64,000 bases of DNA from Vitis vinifera (GCF_030704535.1 NC_081823.1:1396501-1460500); one strand, 5' to 3'. Positions 1 through 11,800 are shown, counted from the first letter of the stretch. The notes: generated by a model not told the origin, from the sequence alone. Made by a program: numbers and translations.

Positions 1-79
1 TTCTCATTCTACCCTCCAAAGATTTCTTCGAAAAAAACAACGAAAAAAAATGGGGAAAGAAAGAGAAAGGGGAATACAC

Positions 80-219
80 TTCTTGACAGTCTCGATCTCG
101 GCGCCCATGCGACGGGCGGCGTTGACGGCTTTCTCGTCCTTCTTGGCGGCGGCGTTGAGAGGCTTCTTCCGGATCACCACCGGTTCCCAGTCCTGCGTCA
201 GAGGTCCGGTTCCTGCCAT
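80..219 (-). CDS. MBF1: Multiprotein bridging factor 1 (MBF1a/b type), first coding exon, partial
   Basis: MBF1 is a transcriptional co-activator that links DNA-binding regulators (often bZIP factors) to TATA-binding protein in the nucleus. The exon reads from the ATG at 219 down to 80 and encodes about 46 residues beginning MAGTGPLTQDWEPVVIRKK, which I recognise as the MBF1 N-terminal domain. The exon closes at a GT donor (79-78 on the minus strand) in the middle of the KK codon pair, where the protein continues in relatives. The helix-turn-helix exons must lie beyond base 1, so only about a third of the usual ~142 residues is present. An in-frame ATG eight codons upstream exists, but MAGTGP matches family starts. 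A TTATAAAA-like box (minus strand, about 259-266) lies just upstream. Family call is strong; the exon end is inferred from the consensus donor. Confidence 0.9.
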
Positions 220-239
220 TGTTGATTGCTTCTGCCTCA

Positions 240-1486
240 CAAGCGAGGAAACGCTGCGTTTTATAACTTTGGGATTGTTTGTTTGCTGGGATTATACTAT
301 CCTCTCTAGGGATGGCCTGGACCTGCACCAACACATAAGTATCCTTAGAAAAGGGACACTTGGCCCTGGTTTAAAATAACCTCTTCCCTTTAAAAAAAAA
401 TAAAAATAAATAACATAAAAAGAAAGAAAGAGAGAGAGAGAGAGTTCTTGGAATTTTGATCTGAACTCGATCCAAATTAAGTGTTCTTCTTCCACATGTT
501 TTTAGTAGTTTCCTGAGCGCCAAAGCAAGTCAATTATTCAGTCTCTCCTTCGTTAGGGTTTTCAACGGTACTTTCTCTCTCTCCCTTCTTCACTCTTTTC
601 TCGATCCTAAATTTTTCTGATATGTGATTTTTGCATTTTAGTTAGGGCTTCTGTGAATTGATTTTGAGTACTGGTTTTATGGAGGTGGGTTTAATTTTTG
701 GGGAGTTCATTAGCTATGGGATTTTAGGAAGAAGGGGAAAGTGTTGTTGGGGTAAGCCTCTCTAACAACACCAATTTTTGAAAGATTGGGGCACTGATTG
801 ATGACATGTGGAGACCCAGATCCATCCTTGTATCCTTGCCAGAGGTTTGACTATTTTTCTTTTCAGTTCTTTATGTATTGTGATTGATGGTTCATTGTTT
901 TTCTATTGCATGTATCTTGAATTTTGTTGAAATGGTGACACTTTGAAGTTTTAGTTGGAAACTGGGCTGAAGCCTATCGATTAATCAATTCCCTGGAATG
1001 GTTGGATCAAATTTTATGCAGTTTTATTATAGAATATATGTCTGTATCAATTATCTTATATTGTTGCAAGAACAGTTGGGTTTACTTGCGGGCACTTAGA
1101 TACGTAAGCTCAATTATTTTTTCCTATGTACTATACTACTATCTTGACCTTTAGAGTAAAGATTTGGGTTGCCATGGGATGGTTTTCTAATTAAGACAAT
1201 CTTCTTGCAAATCTTACAGTGCTTCCAATTACCTTATGTCTTTGTTTTTGTTGTGAATCAATGGACAATTCTAAGCTGAAAATATCCTCTCTCTCTCTTC
1301 TCTGTGTTTTGAGTGATCTGAATAATTAAGAATGTGAACTATGGGACTCTGACAATCAGACTTTTGTGTTTTTTCCCATTTCCTTTTTAACCATTTCTTG
1401 GGGAGAGAAATCTGTTTCTACCGTGTGACATCAAGGTTCACCATTCATCTAGAATCTTTTTATTTTTTGAATCTTTGATGGAACTA
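240..1486. other. Spacer, possible 5' end of a plus-strand transcript
   Basis: No convincing open reading frame. A CT-rich stretch at about 536-602, including TTAGGGTTTTC, looks like a plant 5' untranslated leader on the plus strand, divergent from MBF1. A GA microsatellite lies at about 421-444. No exon chain can be followed downstream. Confidence 0.3.
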
Positions 1487-1491
1487 TAGAA
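1487..1491. repeat. Left target-site duplication of Copia element
   Basis: TAGAA immediately before the left LTR is matched by TAGAA at 5471-5475 after the right LTR. The 5-bp size is standard for Copia integrase. Confidence 0.93.
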
Positions 1492-1982
1492 TGTTGGAAT
1501 TTTTATGTGTGGACTTACATAATCAATTTAATAATGTCATAAATCAGTGTTATTTATTTTTGCATTGTGGTCCATAATGGGACTGGACACATATTGTTGC
1601 TTGATTTTTTATGGGCTCACCCTAATTCACTTGACTGACCCATTAAGTCAAGTGGTGGTCCAAATAATGTGTGTGATATATATATATAGAGGTGTGTGCT
1701 TTTGGAGGTGGACGACTCTCTCTTTTGTTCTCTTTGAAGAACACTCCCGGCCACACACTCACACACTCACACACTCCACTGGACTGAATTTTGGGAGACA
1801 AGGGAAGAGTTCATTGATCGCTCATTCTCGGACCATCACGCACTCGGAAAGCAGATTATTGGATATCAAAGGAGAGCAGAAATGGCTTCCCAAAGCACGA
1901 ACCAAGGTAACGGATTGAATTTTGCTGGTAAATGCATGCTTAATTGTCAACATGTGATCCTATGCTATTTAAATTTTCATCA
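1492..1982 (+). repeat. Left LTR of Copia element
   Basis: Starts TGTTGGAATT and ends TTTTCATCA, i.e. TG...CA. It is 491 bp against 481 bp for the right LTR. The differences I see are one substitution and two length changes in short repeats (AT run and CACACT run). Confidence 0.94.
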
Positions 1983-1983
1983 A

Positions 1984-1996
1984 TTGGTATCAGAGC
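1984..1996 (+). other. Retroelement primer-binding site
   Basis: TTGGTATCAGAGC, one base after the LTR, is complementary to the 3' end of initiator tRNA-Met, the usual primer for plant Copia elements. Confidence 0.9.
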
Positions 1997-2402
1997 ATGC
2001 ATGATTGACATTTGAGCTGCAATTTTGGGTTAATTTTTGGGTTTCCCGTTTCCTGTGGTGGAAGCCATTTTTTTGGAATTTTATTTCTCGTTTGATGTTG
2101 ATTCTCTGTTTTCAAGCCCGATTGTTGTTGGAAACTTGTAGAGAATATTGTTTGGAGCAAAACCCATCATTTTATTTGATTTTTGGAGCTTGTTTGGTGG
2201 GATTTCGAGAATTAGGGCTTGCTTTGGTTCTTCCTATTATGCGTTTTTTGTGCAAATTTTGGGATTAGATTGAAGGTTTGATGTTTGAGGATGGAAATCT
2301 AAGCGTTTTTTGTCGGAAAATGCCCAAAATTTTGGCCGAAAAAGGAAAATTTTTTTTTTCTCCTGCACCAGGCCGTGTTCAGCTGGAGAAGGAGATGAAT
2401 AG

Positions 2403-2429
2403 TGACGTGATGACGTCATCATGACGTCA
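2403..2429. promoter_or_regulatory. Cluster of three TGACGT-type bZIP motifs in the Copia leader
   Basis: TGACGTGA (2403) is followed by two perfect TGACGTCA palindromes (2411-2418 and 2422-2429), the last two 11 bp apart. TGACGTCA is the core of CRE/as-1 sites bound by plant TGA and HY5-type bZIP factors. Function here is inferred only. Confidence 0.5.
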
Positions 2430-3739
2430 TAAAAAAAAAAAAAAAACCAAAAATTTTTTTTTTTTTTGTTTGTTTGTTGCCTTGGTATTCTTGGATTGAT
2501 TGTGCATATGCTAGAATTTTTTATGCATTTGTTAAATTTTGACTTTATTGGGACAATTATTATTATTATTGTTATTTATGGTATAATTTTTCCTTATATC
2601 AATAATGTTGTCCTATGTCAATTTTGTTAAATATTTCAATTTATTGAGGCAATGAAGCACACTTGTGTGATTGCCTATCGCAATTCCAAGTGTGTCAAAT
2701 TGTGAAAATTGAGATATTTTGAATTTTATTCATGACAATAGTGAACATATGTGTGATTGCCTATCGTGATCCTATATGTGTCAAATTGTCCTTGTTGAGA
2801 TAATTTAACTCCCACATTTGATTGTTTTATTATTGTGATAACTAAGGTCCATACGGGTATTGTAATTGTCCTATCGATGATAACAATGCTTGGTAGGATG
2901 CTTAGATTGGTGAAGGAAATTAATTGTATATTATGAACTGTACTAATTTTCTTTGCCCTTTCGGTAATAAAATTAGTACATTTTGGTTGTAATATTTAAT
3001 TAGTTGTCCTTACCGCCGTGGAATTTTTTAAAAAATCCAAGCTATTGCTAAATTGAGAAATTATGGAAATTAGCAAATGCATGATATTGTAATAACATGC
3101 ATACTGTTGAATTTTGCTATTTTCCAGCTACAAGCAATCCTGGTATTACTCTGCAATTGTCTGCCATCAAACCTCTTACTGGAATAATTTTGAGGAATGT
3201 TTTGAGTCTTTCAATGTGCATATGGCTATGCACATTTTGGACTGGGCTTTGAGAGTTGATAAGCCAAGTAAATTTGAGTTCTTCCATATTGTGGCACAAA
3301 CGCCTAGGTCATATTTCTAGGCAATTATTAGAGAGATTGGTTAGAGATGGTGAGGTGCATGTTGTCCAATTCCTCCTTACTAGAATTTCTATGGGGTGAA
3401 GCCTTAAGGACTGCGGCATATATTTTGAATCAAGTGCCCAGTAAGTCTGTGCTTAAGACACCTTATAAGCTATGCGCAGCGGAAGCGTGGTCAGGCCCTA
3501 TAACCCACAGTCAAAGAAACTTGATCCTAAAACCATTAGTGGTTTCTTTGTTGGCTATTGCATTGGATCAAGGGGTTCCAGATTTTATTGTCCATCTCAT
3601 ACCACTAGGATCATTGAGTTAGACAGGGTTGTATATTTTGAAGATGTGAGCTCTGTTGATGAAAGATTTAGTGGTATCTGAAGTTTGATAGTATTATCAC
3701 CCAAAATGGTTTTAAAGAGAATACAGTTGACAGATGCAT

Positions 3740-4780
3740 ATATTTGAGGGTCAGTGGGAGTAGTTACATATTTCTTGTTTTATATGTTGATGATATACTA
3801 CTCGCATCAAATGATCCTGACTTGTTGATTGAGACAAAGCACATGTTGTCAACCCATTTTGACATGAAGGATCTTGGTGAGGCTTCTTATGTCTTGGGCA
3901 TAAAGATTCTTCGTGATAGGGCTAATGGAGTGCTTAAATTGTCTCAAAGAGCCTATATTGAAAGGATATTGAAGAGGTTCAATATGCACAACTGTAAATC
4001 TACTAAAACGCCAATTGTGAAGGGTGATAAATTTTCAAAGGCTCAGTGTCCTCAAAATGATGATGAGAGAGAGGAAATGAAGACCATTCCTTATTCATCT
4101 GTGGTGGGCAGCCTTATGTATGCTCAAGTATGTACACGCCCTGATATTGCTTTTGTTGTGGGCATGTTGGGAAGGTACTTGAGCAATCCTGGGAGTCAAC
4201 ATTGGAAAGCAGCTAAGAAGGTCCTTAGGTATTTGCAAGGAACTAAGGACTTAATGTTGACATATCAGCGCACCAGCTTACTTGATGTAGTTGGGTTTTG
4301 TGATGCTGATTTTGCTGGCTGCATAGATGATAAGAAATCCACTACGGGCTATATTTTTATGATGGCAGGAGGAGCTGTATCTTGGAAAAGTGTCAAGCAG
4401 ACACTTACAGCATCCTCAACTATGGAGGCAGAGTATGTGGCATGTTATGAGGCTTGTTGTCATGCTATGTGGATGCGGAATTTTATTTCAGCTTTAGGAG
4501 TTATTTCAGCTTTAGGAGTTGTTGACTCCATTTCTAGACCGCTGAAATTATTTTGTGATAATTCCGCAGCTGTTGCTTTCTCTAAGAACACTAGGAGTAT
4601 TTCTCGCTCCAAACATATTGATGTAAAGTTCTATTTTGTTAAGGAGAAAGTGGCAGAGTCTCTTATTGATATTGAACACATGTCCACAAAAAGTATGTTG
4701 GCGGATCCATTAACAAAAGGCTTACCCATAATTGCGTTTCAAGAACATGTATCTCAAATGGGGTTGTTGGAAGCCTAGGT
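3740..4780 (+). pseudogene. Copia reverse transcriptase / RNase H portion
   Basis: The stretch reads as the C-terminal part of a Copia polyprotein: a reverse-transcriptase palm region with the YVDD box, the thumb region, and an RNase H domain with the ADFAGC and SSTMEAEY hallmarks. It sits between the integrase remnant and the right LTR, as expected. It is part of the broken element at 1492-5470, not a host gene. Confidence 0.9.
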
Positions 4781-4989
4781 TGTATTAAGTTAGTGGGAGC
4801 CATTTTTTTGGTATTGTAATACTATGTTATTGTTGAAAGGATTGCTATTATTGTACATTTCCCTATGAATCAAGCAATGAAGCATATATGATTGCTTTTG
4901 ATTATTTATTTCTGATGAGATTCTATGGGACATTGATTTATGATTATGTGTATGTTGTAATGTTTGATTATGTAGTCCAAGTGGGAGAT

Positions 4990-5470
4990 TGTTGGAATTT
5001 TTATGTGTGGACTTACATAATCAATTTAATAATGTCATAAATCAGTGTTATTTATTTTTGCATTGTGGTCCATAATGGGACTGGACACATATTGTTGCTT
5101 GATTTTTTATGGGCTCACCCTAATTCACTTGACTGGCCCATTAAGTCAAGTGGTGGTCCAAATAATGTGTGTGATATATATATAGAGGTGTGTGCTTTTG
5201 GAGGTGGACGACTCTCTCTTTTGTTCTCTTTGAAGAACACTCCCGGCCACACACTCACACACTCCACTGGACTGAATTTTGGGAGACAAGGGAAGAGTTC
5301 ATTGATCGCTCATTCTCGGACCATCACGCACTCGGAAAGCAGATTATTGGATATCAAAGGAGAGCAGAAATGGCTTCCCAAAGCACGAACCAAGGTAACG
5401 GATTGAATTTTGCTGGTAAATGCATGCTTAATTGTCAACATGTGATCCTATGCTATTTAAATTTTCATCA
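4990..5470 (+). repeat. Right LTR of Copia element
   Basis: TG...CA repeat of 481 bp, preceded by the purine-rich AAGTGGGAGAT and followed by TAGAA (5471-5475). Nearly identical to 1492-1982. Confidence 0.94.
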
Positions 5471-5475
5471 TAGAA

Positions 5476-5848
5476 GGCTTGTTGAGTTCATCTAGAATCT
5501 CTTAGCATTTAAATAAGACTTGTTGGGTAGTTTGTGGCATTTAATGCTTTTCAAGGATTGTATGATGTAACACTAGGGTGTGAAGCCTAGAATATTTTTA
5601 GTTTCTTCGGCTTTTTCATAGACTGATTTCTGTCACAGTTTTCTTACTTCAAACCTCAGAGCCCTTATTTCCCTAACTTTAAAACCCTATTATTATGTAG
5701 CCCTAGTCCCAAGATGCAAGAACTCTTTCTTCTCTCTTTGCTTACATGCTTGGCTCGTCACATAGTTGACCACTAGTATTTGAGTTTAACACATATGCCA
5801 TATGTGTTATGTCTGACATGGGTAGTTGACAAATTTACTATTGTGCAG
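5476..5848. other. Spacer
   Basis: No gene seen. The sequence right of the Copia insertion continues the spacer left of it once the element is removed. A CT-rich, CTATTGTGCAG acceptor-like end sits at 5838-5848. Confidence 0.3.
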
Positions 5849-6430
5849 ATGTGGAACAATTCTTCAGCCTGGCCACAACTGCACCGTCTGAATTGAGCCA
5901 AATAGAGCAAGGGCACCACATGGCCACAAGAAATCTAATGCTTCAACTCAAAACATCGTCACCCACTGGTGCCATTTCTGTTCACATCATAATGTGAAGA
6001 GGGGAACCCCAAAGGACCATACAAAGAGATATGTCCAAAGGTGAAGCCATCTTCAGTTTCCAAACATGCTAATCCAATGCCTCAAAAGGCTGCTAACCCA
6101 GAGACAGTCCTGCAAAATGAAGTTGAAGTTGGTAAAACAGATGAGATAGCTTCATCAATAACAGCAGTTGATATTATCACAGATAGTCCAGCAACTCCAC
6201 CTGTGAGAAAAGGTAATACTCTGTTGAGGGGAAAGAGGAGAAAAAGAAATAATCCAGGATCTAACAAACAAGCCGAACCTGAAAGCAACTCTGTCTCAGC
6301 TGACACAGAGAACTCTGTCAGCACATCAAACAACGAAGGAGAAAATCTTGGACAAGCCTGAGGGAAATCGCCGAAACCAGCAAGCAGGGCAACACTCAGA
6401 ACATTGCAAATTTAACAATCCCATTTTTTC
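5849..6430 (+). pseudogene. Coding-like remnant, family not recognised
   Basis: After an acceptor-like CAG at 5848 the plus strand reads open for about 48 codons in one frame (beginning DVEQFFSLATTAPSELSQ), then for about 118 codons in another (about 6005-6358). The second part is basic and rich in Ser, Asn and Pro, with a patch LLRGKRRKRNNPG around 6217-6255. Composition and codon use look more like real protein than the surrounding AT-rich DNA, but no single intact frame with an ATG covers it. It could be exons of a decayed gene or of an unrecognised disordered nuclear protein. The basic, Thr-Pro-containing style faintly recalls the N-terminal region of DEMETER-like DNA glycosylases; I would not rely on that. 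No conserved domain is visible. Confidence 0.3.
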
Positions 6431-6805
6431 TATAGGTAGAACAAGCCATTCATTGACAAGGAACACCAACCACAGATGAATGAGAAAGCCCAGGTTCTAC
6501 TCTCTGATCTTCACCACCTCTTCCTTCTTCAAATCTCTCTGAATTTCTCCATTTTCACTGTTTTTTTTTCATGATTGCAGCATTCAGTGAGGGGATGGTA
6601 AAAAAATGATATGTGGACATTGATTTATCATCCGTGGTGATCGAAGCTATAAAAGCTTCTCAAAAAATCACTTTGAATGACTTTTTAGATTCTTATAAGT
6701 GTTTTGAAAAATCTTGCCAATGCTCATTTTTAATCCAAAAAACACTTTTAAGTGTTAGAAATGTTGAAAGCACTTCTTAAAAACACTAAAAAACTAGCTA
6801 TAATA
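6431..6805. other. Spacer
   Basis: No gene. Short AAGCACTTTT/AAAAGTGCTT-type inverted segments at about 6650-6800 resemble a degraded MITE. Confidence 0.3.
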
Positions 6806-7079
6806 TGGCGATTGTTTTTTCAGTTTTTTGTTAAAAGCAATTCACTCTTAGATTTTAGATAATTTGTTTTTATATTTTTTCATGATTTATTATAAGTTTT
6901 TTGTTGAATAAAAAATTGAAATATTTTATTTTTTTTAAATGAAAAAAGTATTATGTTAGTTTAAAAAAAAATATTAAATAGAAATAAAATATTAAAAAAA
7001 TAAAGAACCTAATACTTAATATTGTTAAGCATTAAAATTTTATTTAAAATTAAGTAAAATAAATAAATAAACATCACCT
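6806..7079 (-). mobile_element. MITE, hAT-like family A (minus-oriented copy)
   Basis: About 274 bp, non-coding and AT-rich. Its right end reads AAATAAACATCACC, the complement of the GGTGTTTGTTTTTT end seen at 28755, and its left end carries the partner terminal repeat. The internal order matches the copies at 7664, 28755 and 37573 in reverse. Family assignment to hAT is inferred from end sequence and size; the target duplication is unclear. Confidence 0.6.
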
Positions 7080-7663
7080 AAGCATAAGAAATTTGAGGTA
7101 TATAAAAAGAGTTAATTTGGTGGGTTTAAATATAATCTCCCTTTGATTCATATTGATGTTTTATTTTGTAAATTATGTGATCAGTTATAACATCAAGATT
7201 TTCTCACGTTGCCACATTATAATGTTTTATAAAATAAAGTCTATTTTAAGATTTAGAATATTTTTAACTTGTTTTTTTTTTTGTGTTTTGAATTATTATT
7301 TTTAAATAAATTTTGTATATAATGCTTTATTTTTAATTATCTTTTATATTTATTTCATTATTTTTAAAAACATTTTTTAGAAAATAAAAGTATTTTCTAT
7401 TATTTACTTATTAAATATATTTTCTCCTTTTTGTTTTTACAAAAACAAAAAATTATATTTAAAAACAGTTAACAAACAAACCATAGATATGTCAAATAGT
7501 CTCTCTTATTTTAGTTTTAATGTTATGCATAATTGAGAAGGATAGTTGCAGCGCATCGGAAAAAAAATAAGATGATTTATATTTTAAAATGTTTGTGACC
7601 AGTTATATCTAAAATCTAAAACCAGCCTTCCTTATTCCCGACTTTCTCTCAAAATCACTTTAA

Positions 7664-7920
7664 TGGTTTTTGTTTTTTTACTTAATTCTAAATAGAACCT
7701 TAATGCTTAATAGTGTTAAATATTAAGTTGTTTGTTTTTATAGTATTTTATTTCTATTAAGTATTAAAAAGTAAAAAAAAATCAATATGTTATTTTTTCT
7801 ATTTAGAAAAAATTATATATTTTGGCTTTTTCTATTTAGTAAAAAATTTATTAAAAAAACAAACAATTTAAATTCTAAAACTAAATTATTTTCATCAAAA
7901 AGTTAAAAAAACAAACACCA
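7664..7920 (+). mobile_element. MITE, hAT-like family A
   Basis: About 257 bp with terminal inverted repeats: it starts TGGTTTTTGTTTTTTTAC and ends AAAAAAACAAACACCA. The interior includes ACTTAATTCTAAATAGAAC and AATATTAAGTTGTTTGTTT, shared with the copies at 28755 and 37573. Non-coding. Confidence 0.75.
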
Positions 7921-8032
7921 TCTTAATCAAACTCTTAATTAAACTCAGGCATAATATTTAATCAACCAGCAAATATGGAAAGGTCAAGCATATTGCTCAT
8001 GAGCTTTAGTACATGGGTGATATGTTTAGAAT

Positions 8033-8257
8033 ATGTTTGCCAATGTTTCTATTTGAAGTAATCTTAATCGAAATAGTTTTTTCAAAAATCATTTATCAAG
8101 TGCTTTTTGAGGGAAAGCTAAAAGTGTTTTTTAATTTTTTTTTTTAAATATTTTTAAAATTTTGTCAAATGTTTTGAAGTTTTTTTTTTTTTTTTTCTTC
8201 CTCCAAAAAACGACTTTTATGCTATAAATGCTTTCTAAAAGCATCACCAAACGGATT
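8033..8257. mobile_element. MITE-like inverted-repeat element
   Basis: The left end ATGTTTGCCAATG and right end AGCATCACCAAACG are imperfect complements about 225 bp apart, and the interior is AT-rich and non-coding. Probably a separate hAT-type MITE. Confidence 0.4.
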
Positions 8258-8271
8258 CTTAGTTGCACTCA

Positions 8272-8367
8272 ACTGATTTTGGCTGCCAACCTGCTGAAGT
8301 TCCAAGCAATGGATGCCATAGAGAGGCAACAGAAGGAAACTATAACCTATACCAACCAACTCCATAG
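8272..8367 (+). pseudogene. Short coding-like remnant
   Basis: An open stretch of 31 codons ending in TAG, with peptide TDFGCQPAEVPSNGCHREA continuing EGNYNLYQPTP. Its composition stands out from the flanking AT-rich repeats. It may be the last exon of the same decayed gene as 5849-6430, or simply 3' flank of the minus-strand gene at 8858. No family recognised. Confidence 0.22.
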
Positions 8368-8857
8368 CTAAACACGAGCACATGCGGATTGATCCAATCC
8401 AAAATGACTTCTTTGATGCCTACAGCAAGTAACTGAATCATCATCACAAACTAGAAGCACTGATTCACATTAAACATGGAACAGGATTCATTTATGGGAA
8501 GAAAAAATTCGAAAAGAAAGAAGCAAAGAAAGCAAAATTAAAAGGGAAGAAGAGAACACTCTTGAATGACTGCGAAAGTTATCATTTTAATTGGTCCAAA
8601 GGCAATGAGCCACACAAAGGGGTTGCAGTCTTCACAACCCCCAGCAGGACCCATGAAATTTTTCCCCTTCCCCAGCTGCTCACATGACCAAATGAAGGTA
8701 GGGTTCCATCTCAGACCTCTTCACAAAACTATATCCTTTGCCACCATTCATCATAAGAAGTTTTGGGCTGACAAAATCTGCCATTAAGCATTCTGCTGAG
8801 ATTCAAGAAATATAAATCTTACTGTGCATCTTAAACCCTGACTTGCTTCTTCCCAAA

Positions 8858-11800
8858 TCATTGTTGCAAGTCAACTCCACTAGTTCCTCCATTTGCTCCA
8901 CCAAAACCTATAATCACCTCTTGAGAATCTTTACTCTCAGGTTCAACACCATCTTCTTTAGCAGGCACCTGAATTGAGTAATGTGCAAACAAAAATCAGA
9001 TATTGTCTCAGTGAAGATCTAATCCAAAGAGAACTGATGCATACACCATTTCAGGGCATTCAATGTTCCAATGATACAATGTTTTGTTTCCAGGTTTCCA
9101 GGAGTTTACACTCAATACCTCTACAGCTTTCTTGTCAAGGCATTCTACATTTTGATGGGCACCTTCTTGCCCTGCCCATCAAGAACCACAACATCCTGAA
9201 ATTTTTATCTTTAGTGTTGATTCCAACACCATCTTCCTTCAAAGATTTCAATATTCGGTAATTTTAAACAATAAAAAACAAAAGGTTGGATTGGGTAATT
9301 ACCAAAAGCATCGATATGATTGTTTCAAGATTTGTACCATAAGAGCAGATTTTTGGAAGAAAAAATAACCACACAAATTGGAACAAATGGGAAACAAGAA
9401 AATTGACAAATCAATCCCAAAAATATGCTACGTTGGACACACATCTTCCTTGTGGCTTGCCATCCAGCTTCTGTGTGCGCTAGGAACATGCAATTCACAT
9501 ATTCTTATCAAAAAAGAAAAAGAAACAAACAAAAAAAATATGTGCACCACTTGTGCTATTAGGTGCTATTTGTATACTTCCCGAGTATTTGGTGTGTCCT
9601 TGTGGCGTTTTTATTTTCTAATGAATTTGGTTTTATTTATAAAAAAAAAAATCACTCCACCACAAGTATATCTCTCCTGTCACACATAATGTAGGAATCA
9701 CATCTGATATGCTAGGGAAACAGCAGAACTATTTTCCTGCAGTTGCATAAAACAGCCACTACAAGTGACACTATGCAGCAACTATTGCCAAGCACCACCA
9801 AAATGGGGCCCCTAACAAAATCATGTTCTTAAGATGCCATTTACTTTGTTAGAAAATGCAGATGCATATCTTGTACATTTTTTTGATTGGTAAATTGGAC
9901 TTGAACATAGAGCCTCTCATAAACCCTCCCCGACCTTTTACCACTTGAGCTAGGCCTCAAGGGCAGATGCATATTTTGTACATATATAAAGAAAAGCATT
10001 TATATGATAGATGAGCATCCGACTCAGCCAATTTTGCACTAGAGAGGTTATTTGTTTTATTATGCTTCTACGTTTCTTTCTCAAATGGCTGGTTTGGTAG
10101 AAAACTCTGTTTCTTTTCCAACGGCAATATTTTTACACCATCATTAGAGAAATCTTAATCAAAAAAGGAAGGCATAAAAACCATTTGCATTACTAATTAT
10201 AAGACAAATCATCTCACCATGCAATCCAGCTCTCCAGTATGTACATCCGTGGCATCCAAAACTCCCTTATCAAGATCTCCCAACTTACTGTCATTGCCCT
10301 CCTCCAAAGAATCCAGCAATTCACAAAAAAAAAAACAAAAAAAAAACACACACACAACACACATATGATATGTCATTGTTGAGATACACAAAGCCCTGAT
10401 GTTACACACAAACCTTTAATTCAACCCCATTAGCATTTGAATCCTCAACAACAACATTCAAATTATCAGCATTTTTGTACATATATAAAGAAAAGTGTTT
10501 ATATGATAGATGAGCATCCCACTCAGCCAATTTTGCACTAGAGGTTATTAGTTTCATTATGCTTCCACTTTTCTTTCTCAAATGGCCGGTTTGGTAGAAA
10601 CCTCTGTTTCTTTTCCAACAGCAATATTTATACACCATCATTAGAGAAATCATAATCGAAAAAGGAAGGCATAAAAACCATTTGCATTACTAATTATAAG
10701 ACAAATCATCTCACCGTGCAATCCAGCTCTCCAGTGTTCACATCCGTGACATCCAAAACTCCCTTATCAAGATCTCCCAACTTAGTGTCCTTGCCCTCCT
10801 CCAAAGAATCCTGCAATTCACAAAAATAAAAAAACACAACACCTATATGACATGTCATCGTTGAGATACACAAAGCCCAAACAAACCTGATACACACAAA
10901 CCTTCAATTCAACCCCATTAGCATTTGAATCCTCAACCACAACATTCAAATTATCGGCATTGTCACTGCTATCACCCTACAATGTTGAACTTAAAACATC
11001 ACCATATGAAAATACCACAAACAAATATAATAAATATCCCCAAAGGGCTATATAGTTAAATAGCCTTGCAAACCTTCACTTCATCCATATCAACATTCTG
11101 ATCCTTGATCACGGATTTCAAATTATCATCAGTGGAATCCAAATTATTGGTATTGCCATTGGAATTACCCTACATTGTTCAGTTCAAGTAATCAATGAGC
11201 TTAAATATCAGCATAATCAAACATAACAAGCACTAACAATTAACTACCTGCAATTCTCCCCCTTGAGGGAGATGATCACCCGCTTTCAAAGCTATTGTAG
11301 GAAGCCGATTAACATCCCAACCAAGAACCCTACAAATAACATGTCCATAAGATCGATGCGCCCGCTTTTTGTTCGTCTTAGAAATCGCACTTGAATGCTG
11401 AACAAGCCCCACACAGTCCTTATACCTCTTCCCAACCTTCTTCCCCATCCCACCACACACCAAACAGCAGAAAATTCCACCCTCATTGTTCTTCTCATAG
11501 TAACTCCTCAATTCAACATCCTTCGAAAACAACCCCACAAAGAATTCAAATTCCTCACACCCATCTTCCTCCAGATCATCATCATCAACATCATCGTCGT
11601 CGTCGTCACTCTCATTCCTTGAGAAAAACTCTCTGCAAGCGGCCAAACCCTTTTCTTGTATTTGCAGTGCAATCAACTTGGCTTCCTCCTCCGCCGTGGC
11701 CGGCCTGGCGGTGGGGAGGGAGGGGGATTTTGACCATCCGGAGAGCTGGTCTGAAATGGGTTGGACCGGCCATTCGGCGCCGGAGGCCGGGGGTTGTGGG

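Larger units (their letters stand above)
1492..5470 (+). mobile_element. Ty1/Copia LTR retrotransposon, young but internally reduced (fossil)
   Basis: A 3,979-bp element bounded by near-identical LTRs (1492-1982 and 4990-5470), flanked by TAGAA duplications. A primer-binding site complementary to initiator tRNA-Met follows the left LTR (about 1984-1996), and a purine-rich tract (about 4979-4989) precedes the right LTR. Inside, an integrase-tail-like remnant lies at about 3110-3680 and a reverse transcriptase/RNase H-like portion at about 3740-4780. The order puts it in Copia. A gag-protease region is not recognisable and the element is shorter than the ~5 kb typical of complete copies, so it is broken, with several breaks and much coding content missing. 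LTR similarity says it inserted recently; the interior may have been lost before or after insertion. Confidence 0.95.

Noticed and set aside
1547-1918. ORFs inside the Copia LTRs
   Set aside because: The same frame occurs in both LTRs (1547 and 5065); LTRs are non-coding.
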